From Icerya purchasi (Eukaryota; Arthropoda; Insecta; Hemiptera; Monophlebidae): a stretch of DNA of 64,000 nt. Below are positions 12,801 to 25,300 of this stretch, one piece after another. A program made the translations under genes and the position numbers. Each line of letters opens with the position of its first letter. The first letter of the stretch is position 1. Where the stretch lies: positions 377,506,188 through 377,570,187 of the forward strand of contig CM077116.1 in assembly GCA_039619475.1 (NCBI GenBank), read 5' to 3'. The notes below the pieces were generated by a model, which was not told the origin of the DNA, did not search any database, and saw only the letters and a program-made list of their open reading frames with translations.

Positions 12801-15800
12801 AAGGATTTATAGAAAACGTTGGATTTACGTAATAATTACTATGAATAGTTCTGTGCAAAAGTCAAAATATTAGGATTTTAAATAAAGAAAAGCAAAAGTT
12901 AATCTTCTGATGGGAGTATCAAAAATTTATACTTAATACAATTTCCTATAAAAAATTCTGATAACCTATTTTTAAGAGTGATCATTTTTAAAATAAAACG
13001 AAGTCAAAATTCGTAAATAATACATATTTCAACGTGTCGTGCGTATGTTGTTGAGCATTAAATATTAATGAAAACATTGCGAATTACTAATATGTTAGTG
13101 GCTACGTCATTTTTGTGCCACGGGTGAAAATCCTATTGCGTTTTTGCGTTATAGTAGTGAATGAAAACTATTAATGAAATCTACAAGTTGTGATACAAAG
13201 TGTGGAAACGCACATTATCAGAACTTTGTTATGGGGATAAAATATGTTCTCAATGTTAAATCACAAAATAAATGAAGTAACAGTGCTTAAGATACAGTTT
13301 ACTATATATATATATATACACAAACATACTTATGCACAATATACATGCAACTATATATTTTGATAAGAAATTTGTAAAGTTTAAACTATCGAAGTGATCC
13401 AATTTACAGATTAAAGTTCATATAGAATGAAGTACATTTTCAAGTTTGATATTTTAAACAAATATAATTACACTATTTATTTATAGTACAATAAATGCAA
13501 TTTTTTCAAGAGTAGCCATATTACCAACCTATTTTAAGCCATAACTTTTTACATAATTCTACGTTTTCGTGTGGAACTTGGCTTATAGTTTGTTTCGCTA
13601 AGTCTATTTTCACTGTAAGCGCTAATTCAACGGCCGATTCCCATAAACCTAATAAAGATGATAGGTGAACGCACGCTTCAGTTAAATTATTCTCCTGGCA
13701 TAATCTTAAAGAATATTTCACGTCATAATTAACCAGTGATATTTCATTTCCTATAATCAGAAATTTCATCTATACACTCGAATTACAATTTGTTGCGCGC
13801 ACGATAAAATCATTTCTTCACAAATACCCTTTAAAAATTTTAAAGTTTTTCATAAAATTATGAATTAGTTAATATTAAAATACACGATATAGCTAAAACT
13901 TTGCTATAAACTAAATGAAATAGAATCACAACTTTTTATTTGAATATATATATATATATATATATATGTATATTAAATTTAAACTAAAAAGTTGTGATTC
14001 TATTTCATTTAATTTGAATTTTCGGAAAAACAAAAAAAAAAGAATAAATAAAAATGATTGATTTAAAATCTTATGACAATTTGCTAAAACTTTTAAATTG
14101 ACAATAGTCGTATGATATTCCGATAGTGCAGTGAATCATCAAAATGATTTAAATGTAGAAATAATGCGGAGCGACGAATTTCATTCGTTAATTTTGAGTT
14201 CTTTTATTTATATGTTTACAAGATGCTGTTATTTGATTTCACATTGATAAACTAATAGAGTTTATAGAGCGTTTATTACGATTAAGTTTAGGAAAAGAAA
14301 TGCGGTTTTTTTCTTTATCGGCACAAAATCTGTAGTATTTGTGGATCTTATACTCGCTAGCTGTTGTGAAAGTAAAACATGCAACATAGATGGAGCTTTG
14401 GCCTTCAGGCAGTGGTCTGCATCCATCGTCTATAAATTGCCCCAACAATCTCTCATCGATATAATATACACGTTCGTTAGAGGTGATAGTTTTTCTTGTA
14501 AGGGCTAAATTGAATTAGTTCTTTGGAAATTAATAATTTTCCGCAGATATCCTTTCTGAAGAGAGTCGGTTAACATTCGATAACGATTGGTCGCAAGTCT
14601 GCGTATACCAGGGTTATCTGTTGTATCATAAAAGGCTAGATATTCATTGCGTAATATTCCACCGTTCTGTGATTCATGTTCTGCAGGTTTATCATCGCTT
14701 TGCTAATCTACTGGTGCAGGCTGATCGATTGTCAGGGTTGATAATTCGGTTCTTCAATTTTACTCAGTTTTCCGCCACAACACTGGCACATGCGGTCTTC
14801 TAATTGTGTGAATTAATCAGACTGTTGTACTGAGCAATTTGTTTTTATTTTAGTTGCGGCGTATTTTAATTTATTAGAAAACGTTCGTTACGCGAAAAAT
14901 TATTTTATCCATCCGATCTGCTTTCAGCTGATACATTTATCGGTACTTCGGGAGTGACAAGCGTAATCACATGTGGTTGACCAGCTGCGGTAGGGAAGGC
15001 GATCTGACAGTTATATCCGGTTTTGTTGTCAAACGTGGTATTGGAAGAGGTGTCGGTGGAATGGTTTGAAACAAATGAGCCGTTTAGACTACTATTGACG
15101 AAAATGTTTTTGCTTCATACATGCACATTAACAACACGGCGCGCTAGTTCGTTGACTGGTTTTTGTAAATGTTTTCGGATGCGGATGCTGAAAGTTAAGA
15201 CAGCCCTACGTATTGATGCGGAGCTTACCTGGTGTTACTCTTATTGGCTATACTGAATCCCTCCACCTTTACTGTGGATGTCGGTTTACCGACCAACATA
15301 CATACTGGCGGAGCGGAGGGCGTCATCATACGAGATTGCTCGCAACGAAAATACAATACAAAATGTGAACGCGTAAACACAAGATAACATCGAATGAACA
15401 ATTGAAACCCCCTTCCGTATTAAATGTTTTTTTAAAGTTGTATTTTTTTAAACTTGACAGATTATCATGAATTTCTACAGCTTGCTATTAGACATTTTAT
15501 GTTTTGAAAATAACGTAATCCTTATTAACATTTAATACACTTGTATATCTCCAAAATTCCAAAGCTACAAAAATCACTCATCAAAAATGTACACACATTT
15601 TTATGTTAAACAATTGAAAATAAGCGCGTAATACGAAACACAAAATGTGCCAAAATCTCGAGCTTTCTGGGCTTAAAGAACGAAAAAAGTAAAATAAAAA
15701 TAAAAACTTGCTTTCTCAAGTACTTTCGACAAGAATTATATTTTTCAGATAAAAATAGCTCTGAAAAATACTTCATTAAAGAGTATTTCATTGTTTTTAG

Positions 15801-18800
15801 TTGTTCAGTCATTTATTGGGAAACGTTTATAACTCGGCCCCAGTTTGACACTTTTACAAAGAAAAGCTGAAAAACTAAAAAAAAAAAAAAAAAAAAATCA
15901 AGATAGGAGGGTTTCGATATTTAAAGTAACGCTATGTGTCAATATATATGGATTCGATAATAATATTATTACAATAAATTTCACTTGCGAAATAACATTT
16001 TCTTTATAGATTTATTTGACAAAATTTAAAACTACTTATAGTATTTTGTACATACCTTGTATCGTTAAGTACTCCATTAATCGATCTGGCTTATATTTAA
16101 CGTATAGTGTAATTAAGTAGTTATGAATTTCTTCTTCTCGACAGTGAACAGAATGAATGCAGTATTCCAAATAACGTATAACTTCTAACGCCTGCAATAT
16201 TACGCGAAACAATAAAACAACCTTTTCGTTTACTGATTTTTTATTTCTCTATCTGTTCGAGTGCCAAGCGTTTAAAACTAACGCGTTAGCGTTTCTCATT
16301 CGTTATTTTTATGTATTATCGAAAATTATTCTGAACGCCAAATTTACATCACATAAAAAAAATTCAGTAGAATATTTACCGTAGTAGGTTAACAAATTAT
16401 AAAAATACTGAAGTAAAAACCTGAAATGTTTCTTGTTATAATAATAATTTTTTTAGTTCCTCTTTTATATCGCTGAAATTACATTCGCTTTAACTTTCCA
16501 CCTGTCGCAATTCATTTGATTTATACGATGTATTATTACTGAAGAATACTAATGTTCTTTGCATCGTTTTAATTTCATTATAAATATTCAAAAATCATTT
16601 TACCCATACGCTGTTAGAATGTACGTTATAGTATTTATCTGATTATGTGTCTTTGAAATGCATCTTGGCAGTTTGTGTAATTATAATTTACAAATAATTT
16701 CAACACGGTATTTTTGGCGCAACAAAAAAGAGAAAAAAAAACAGGGAAGAAAATTAGTATTCATTATAATTCAAAAAAAAAAAGTATAAAAACGAACTAT
16801 GCTAAAAAACGCGCAGTAATAAGTTATAAATAAAAGTAATGTCTATAGAATTCCATAACAATTTTGTATACGTTACTTTTATCTTATTTCTATACTATTA
16901 TACGCTTTGTTTCGGTATAGTTCATTCTTAAATGTCATACATTAATCCATGTTTATATTTTTTAAATTACAATGAATACTAATTTTTTTCCATGTCTTTT
17001 TTTTTTCTTTTCTTTGTCCCCCCCCTTTTTTTGCGCGAAAAACATTAGAAAAATAAGAAGCTCAATTTTCATGAACAAGCAATAGTTGTGTCATATGTCC
17101 AAGAAAAAAAAAAGGTTTATCTCTAGTCTATTTTTCAATATAAATGAATAATTCAAATTTGAAATGTTAAATACTTATAATTAAAGTCAGACATCAATGA
17201 ACATCACAGTCAATGGCCAATGATTACTTTTTAATACAAAATGAACGTAACTATATTTAGATCATATTCACTTCAAATCGAAAGATAATATGAGAGACAA
17301 ATTTTTAAAAGAATTATTTCGGAAACTTACAAATTAAAAGCAATAAAATCTCAAATTTTTTTTTAAAAAACTGGAAAAATTTGTTATATTATAATGAATA
17401 AGAAAAATGTCGTGATTTTCAGAAAAAACGAAAGAAAATACAATAATTGCAAAGCTATAAGCGAAAAAATGCGTCGTGTCGCAGAAAAGTAATGAATATT
17501 TCCACTTAAAACGTGCAATATGCTAAAAGTTAACAATTCTTTATGCTGATGTTAAATAATTGCTTTTAAGATGGTAAAACAAAACTATAATTGTATTTTT
17601 TTCTTTTTATATACAAGATAATAATATTAACTGTTTAACTGTAATTGCATTAATAAGTATTTTTAATAGTAATAAAATTAAAATTTATGATTCATAATTT
17701 ATAAAATAATTAAAAAATATCAAATGTTATAAAAATTAATTTAAAGAGAAGTTATTGTGAATAATGGTAGTAATAAGATATATTTTTACGCATTACGACT
17801 GTTCGCGTTCGTTTAAATATTGCGAACGACGGAGGGTTATACGCAATAATTTACTCTTATGCAGCGTAAGGAGAATTTAAGGTTTAAAATAGATTGATAA
17901 GATAGAAGTATAAACGTTTAAAGCTTTCACAGTGATTCTTCTTCTTCTTCTTCTTTTTCCTTAAACCCTCGAGAGGGCGTAGTGGTGTTATGAAATAGTC
18001 GCGTTCGTCACCATACTCCATGCTGACTTATCCTGAGCAGTCATCAACGCCTCGTGTAGGCTTAAGCCGATTAACAATTTTAGTTACCCATCATAAATAA
18101 ATTACGGACACAACTGTGTTAGAAAGATCTATATTAGCTTAATGTTTCGGACAGTTTACACTGACCATCATCAGAAGCGAACTTGATCATGGTCAGTGTA
18201 AGCTGTCCGAAACATTAAGCTAATATAGATCTTTCTAACACAGTTGTGTCCGTAATTTATTTATGAAGATAGCCATATGTTTAATATGCATTAATCTCAA
18301 TTATGGGTATCAGCGATTTTTTTTTGAAAAGAAAAAGACATGTTCCTACAATTTAACACATAGATACCCGACAAATTGCAGAACTATCCTAGAACAAATT
18401 AATAACACTAAGCAGAAAAGTTTCCCGGGAAAAAAACTTGTTATCACGTAGTTCATTAAAAGAGTTGCAAATATTCTACCAGCTGTTCGTATAACACATC
18501 CAGAATTTCTTTGTATGCTCGTAGAGGTGATTTGATTACTATGAGACACACTACCTAGCTTAGTTTGTTTGACATCGGAACATAACCAGTCGTCTTTTTC
18601 TTCTTTTAGATCTATACCGGTGGATTTACAATTGTTACAGAAACAATGCTTTTTTTGCAATTTTATAATTTCTGGTTGAGTGAGAGAAATTTTCTGACGG
18701 TAAAATATTTAATTATTGACATTGTCCAGCCAAGAGGTAATTTTTCTACCATTTCGTCTATTCCTCGCTATTTGAGCGTAAATAACTAAATCACTAAATG

Positions 18801-21800
18801 TCAATTCGAAACATCTTACTATAAATACTTTTATTTATTTTCTTTTTTTAAAAATTTTATGTTTTATAATACGTTTATGCGAAAGTTAAGTATATTATCA
18901 TTTCAACTAGGTAGCATTTTCTTGAACATAGCAGCAGATGCAATTATTTTACAAAATCTCTATTAATTGAAGAAAACATTTACGTCAGTAGAGATTATCT
19001 AAAATTTCGGCTGTTGCACAGAAAAGCACGAAATTTTCCACAAATTTTTAAAAGCTTAAATATATGTAACTTAATTTTTAAAATTACGATTTCGCTTTTT
19101 TTTAAATTTATACGTATCCGGGAAATTTTCAATTTCTACAGTTGATTATTTAAGTCCCATTATTAATGACCGCAAGCTTTCAACCTGGAACATATTTCCA
19201 TAATACAAAAAATAAATTGCCAAACTTTTACGGATGGTTCTAAAAATGGTCTTCAAAGATCCACAGGTGCGTCTTTTATCATCCCAGATACGAATGTAAC
19301 CAGGAAGTTTAAATTACCTTTGGAATGCTCAATTTTCATTATAGAAAGGCGCTACGTTTTCCTCATGCCCAATGGAAACAACGGCATAATTTTATTAGAT
19401 TCTTGAACTTCTCTCAACGCTGTATTAAACTTTTTCTCCAATTGAGGATCCCTCATCTAAAGAAAAATTACAGTCAACTTTAGTTGAATTCCGGGGCACG
19501 TTGGAATCCTTAGCAAAACTTTGTGTGATGAAGCTGCTAAAGCTGGATCAGCACGTATTGGCATTTTATGTCCTTTTATTCTAAATAAAGATTTCTATGC
19601 TGTATTTAGATCCAAATCTGATTCTGACTGGATTGCTTTCCATCAAAGTAAGGCCAGCGAATTTCATTTGAATATCAATCCAGTTATTTCAAAAAACTTG
19701 TAGTACTTTCCAAAAATGCTGAATACATTAGAGTACCATCTTGTTGTATGATCTCAGTAACCACCACTCGGTCCACCCGCTCACATAGAGATGGTTTTTC
19801 AGAAGATGGTATTTGCTCGCATCCAGTCGTCCTAGAGGTGATCAAGGACTCCATCCACCTGTATTTTAACTGTTCCTTGCACGTGGCGTAATAATCTCAT
19901 TTATTTGATTGTCTTATTTCGTCCAGCCATCAGCAATCTCAAAATTTAAACTTCTCGTTTCCTTCGTCTGATTTAAGCGTGTATTTGTGTTTATATAAAT
20001 TTATTTTAGATTGTAGGATTAGTTTTTAAATGTTAATTTTTTAACTTTTAGATGGAAGACTAGTTAAAACCAAAGTACAATAAAATAACGACTGAAAAAA
20101 AAAAAAAAACGATCTTCACGAATTACTATAAAACATCTGAAAGTTTAATATTATAAATGAAATAAAAAAGGTAAAAGAATGTAACTATAATTTATATTTA
20201 AAATCTTGAATTTAAAGTTTATAACATTTTAGTTTATTCAAAGAAAGGCCACACGTGTGAAGCAGATTAGGTTTACCATGCATAACGATAAAATTGACAA
20301 TTAATTACAAAGAATCGAAAAACAGCTAACGAAAAGCAATGGGCGGAATAGTACAAAATAAAAGAGTAAAAAAAAATTGAATTAACATTAAAAAACATAC
20401 CTGAGATTCATTTTCATATTGAAAAATTAATGACTGTAACACAGAGCTTGGGTTTAAAGTGCGAATTTGTTTAATAAGCAGATCAATTGTCAGCTTCGGA
20501 GATTGAGTTAGCATTTCAGGAATAAATGCGTGCATAGTATCCATAGGTAACATATGTTCGTTTAAAAGCAATAAAGCTGAAAAATAATTAAACAAATCAC
20601 GCTAATTAGTAACTGTACAGGTACAACATTTTTTTAAAGTAAAATATATTTTCTTAGAAGAAATAAGATTTTCCTTCGGTTAATACATATATATATAAAT
20701 TAAATGTAAATAAAATGTGTGGTGTATTAATATATCTAGTCTATTAAGTAGTTAATAAAATTATAAACGCTATAACGAATAATTTAAAATTTCAACATAA
20801 ATTAATAGAGGAGAAACGTTTTTCGGGGAATTTTTTATCTTCAGCTAGAAATTACATCTTTCCGTAATCATCATTTACGCGAGGGGAAATTTTATGTTAA
20901 AAAAGTCCATTGGGGAGGTTAGGGATAGTCAGATTTTTCAGAACACTGATTTATTTTCTTTTCAATTTTTTAAAAGTATAGTATTTTAAAAATATTCCGC
21001 GTAAATTTCAAATTAATTCAATTAACAGGTTTCGGAATAATATACCATGATAACCATATTACTCCTGACGGAAATTAATAGCTTGCAATAATTGGCTACA
21101 TTCGTTTTTTACCTAAATACTAAATACACTGAAATTTAAAGTTGTGTCAAATACCACAAAATAAAAATTACTAGACCCCACAGAAAAGTACCACATGTTG
21201 TATTAGAATCTATTTTGACCGACGCGAAAAAAATGTTATTTATATTCTTGTACGCACATAATTTTGTTCATGTGCCTTGATTTTGATATTTCCTTGTTCA
21301 CTAGAAAGTACACCAGTCAGAAGTAGTACAATAGTACTGATGAATATCGGTGATCGCAAACTGAATAGTCATCAAAAAACGTAAAAAAATGTGATCTCTT
21401 TAGAGAAAGTTCGATTGACCTAAAATATAATAATTCGGAAAAAATTTAATTTTTAGTAAAACGAAAAATTCAAGTATTATTAATTGTTAATTACTACGGA
21501 TAAATATAAAGTCGAATAAAAAATAATAATAATAATGAAATAGCCCCATTTACAAGTTTATTACTAATGGAAATATCGCGTTTTTACATTACCGCGTGTA
21601 ACTTTTGATCGTGTGAAGTGATCATTCTGATTATTTATTAAGAATTTTATCGATTAATGGTAGTCCATCATATGAATATATCGGGAGAAATATCGGTGAC
21701 TATTAACTAGGTAGTTATCAAATAACTTAAAAAAAAAAAACAATCTCTTTAGAGATGTATTTTTTTTTTCTATTTGCTTAATATAACCAAACAAAAATTA

Positions 21801-22363
21801 GCTAAAAAATTATTATTATAATATGGAGGAAATAGTAACACCCGAAATTTTTTTAAATTTAAATCGATGATGAACGAAATTAAACTATTACCAACGTTAG
21901 TTTCCCACGGAAATACACATTTGAATAAAGCCAATGCGAATTTTATATTCCCAAAAAAATGCGATTTATAAGTTTACCGCTAACAGAATTTGAACCTTAT
22001 ACATTTTAATCAATACCCAGCAGCTTTATGCAGTACAGAAAGTAGCAGTATTTTATTACGGTTTGATTTATCCACATTGCCACTCAAAAATATTCTCATA
22101 CTAATAATAGAAAAGAAAAAAAAAGAAAAAGAATATTAAAAAAAATACCGTCTTCAAATATTACATATGAATACGTCTTCGCCGTTGATCTACTGCTTCT
22201 TGGCGTTGTTCAGACGAACGTGCTGCTTTCTTCTTCTCACTTCTTACTCACATTTTGTTTTTCAAAAACAGACAATTAGATAATTTTCAAAATATTCAAT
22301 ATGAAAGCAACATATAATCAAATCAATTCCAACCTATTTTCGACTTTGTTTCCTCTTTAGTAT

Positions 22364-22394
<31 letters not shown>

Positions 22395-25300
22395 GAAATA
22401 CAATCACAATTAAAATATTAATATACGGTTACACCTTCATTTTTACCAAATACCTTCAAAATACCGGTGAAGTGTTCGATATAAATAAATTATTCATCTT
22501 TGTACCTGCATGTATCTATTTAAATGATATTTGTGTAGTTGTATACTCTGCATATAAATTATAATTAACTGAACGGATACAATATAGCTGGAAATATAAA
22601 CATACAATTTTAAATTTCAAAGCGATTGCTTGAGTGCTTTCAAAATAAGCAAAAATCAAAAAAGAGATCGTAACAGGATTAATTTTAGAATTCAGTTTCA
22701 TAAGTTTTATATGTAAACATATATGTATATAGAAATAAGTACACAACAACAGTTTTCTTTTATTTAAATGTGCGCTGAGTAAAATAAATATGTAGCATCA
22801 ATAATAAATCAAATGAATAAAATATACTATATTAGAAACATCAGGTTAATAAAGGTTATAGCCGGATTATTGTAGTAAAATTATCCCCTCTCAAAAACGC
22901 ATCTATCATAGACCATTCGATAGTGGTTGATGCGTAGTAAAGTCGAAAAACATTTTCTTTCTTTAATTTTTTTTTCTGAAGCGTTTTTCCATCCAAAAAT
23001 TCTGAAAAAATTCACTGTGGTGGTTTTCCATGTAAGAAATAATTATAATAATTTTCAATTCTCATAAATTCGAAAATTGGCCCCTTAAAAAATTATTTAA
23101 GTTTTAAAACATTTTTTTACACCCTTAATTTTGAGGTACCGCTTTTTAAATTCCTGATTTTGATGTATTTTTTCCCTCTCTTTACGATACTGCTACAACT
23201 TTTTCAAAGTAAAAATGGTGGGCCAACCCGTTTTTGGCCGAAAAACGCTTTTTTCTCGCTTTTTTTACGTTTTTAACAGGCTATGTTACAATTAGAGAGC
23301 TTAAATGACATTTCATTTTTCCCCGCTATCTGTGATGATATTATTTTAATATAACACGTTCAAAATATCAGCGAAAAATCTGATTTGTTACAATTTTTTT
23401 TGCTCTACTTTTAAGTTGAAGTACATTCTGAAGGCTTAGAATTGTATTTCACATATTTCGTTTATATTTTCAATGATGGTGTTATAAAAATTGTGATATT
23501 TTTATTGCTTTACATCCCGCTTTAAATTGAAATCGAACACTTTTTAAGTTTACGTTATATTTTTATGTTATGCTACATTTACAATTTTTAAACAGTAGCA
23601 ATAAAACACTGTTTCTTTTTTTTAAATATCACACATCTTTATTTTTATGCATATACGTATATTTATATTTATATTTATATTTATAGTCGATGGGCTGTTT
23701 CTGTGTTTATTGCTCGCTCGTTAAAGTGCTTGTCCGTAAATCATACGGTATCGTGCTACGCTGGGGTTTCTTGGCGACAACTGCTTAGTATAAACATTTT
23801 TGTTCTAGCGGTTTTTGGGAAGGCTGATTAATTTAAATGAGGCCAATCGGATTTTTCGGTAGGACTCTGTTCCGATCGGTGAGAATATTTCATTTTTATT
23901 TTTTTTCACTTTTAGTATGAATATGCTTTAGCCGTGACCTAACTACTAAAAACCGTCACACGAGTTTGGAACGCTGGAGTGGAACGCGGAAACCGCTACA
24001 AGACAATAGCCGACTTCTTTCGCCAAAACAACATGAAAGACGAAGGGACATTATTTGAATATCATCCTGGCAGGAATTTCTCGGACTATGGTAATGTTGA
24101 ATAGAAGAGAGACTGTTTATTTACGGAAAAAAAGAAAATGAAATATATCTGTTTGCACTTTTTTTTTTACTTTGATATTCCTCACAGCGTAGCAATTTTC
24201 TAAATCTTGTAAGTAAATGTTATTCAAACCAATAACGAAACGATCGAACACGTTGCTCTTGAGTATACACGGGCCACAAAGACAAAGCGCAATTAGACAG
24301 TATGCGAGCGAAAGTACATAAAATGAAAACGGCCGATACTGCGGGACTACCTTATATGATTCGTTTTTTGTTGGGCACCCCGTACATGATAACCTGTAAT
24401 ATCGACGTAACAGGCGGTATCGTAAATGGGGCTATTGGGATACTGAAACATGTCGAATATGGCGACGAAGATGGCGATGGCGTCAAGCGTGTGTGGTTAC
24501 ATTTCCAACACTCTAAAATGGGGAAATTCTTGAAAGCGAAGTGCCACGTACACGTTGCACCGAAAAAAGGGTTGAGCCACGATTGGATACCTATCGCCAA
24601 ACATACTACGAATATAGCTTTCAAAAATCGTTCGTTATTCTGTAAACGACTACAGTTTCCACTAGTTGAGGCATGCGCACTAGCGATACACAAGTCCCAG
24701 GGTGGGTTTTATAACGCAGTTGTGTACGAATACGATAAAAGTCACGATCAACAGCTCGTTTACGTAGCATTGTCGCGAGCCACTTCACTTGACGGTTTGT
24801 TTCTCACCAATATAAAAACAAAGACCACAAGTTTCACCATGCTCGTGGTAAAGTCAACGTCGACTTACAAACCGAATTCGGAAGGCTGGAAAATCATCGA
24901 CTGCAAACGATAAGCGATGAATGCCGAGAATTTCTAAGCCGAGCTGGTCCCGCGGATCTATCGTTATTCACGTTGAATGTTCAAAGTTTGAAGGCACACA
25001 AGGAAGATCTGATCACCGACTTTTTGTTGCCCAACACCAGCATCATGGCGTTAACTGAAACGTGGCTGAACAATGACGAAGAGGTTTGGATTGAGGGGCT
25101 ACCGTTGCGTGATTCAGTTTAAACGCGAAAAAGTCCAAGCCGGGGGAGTCGCCATGTACGAAAAAGAAGACTGTATGTTATTTTCGACTTCGCACATTCT
25201 GATATAATTCAACAAAAATATGCTACAACTCGATAGAAGCATGACAGTTAGCGAAGAATGCAGAGGTATCTGCGCTATTGAAAGCACGATAAACGGGCAG

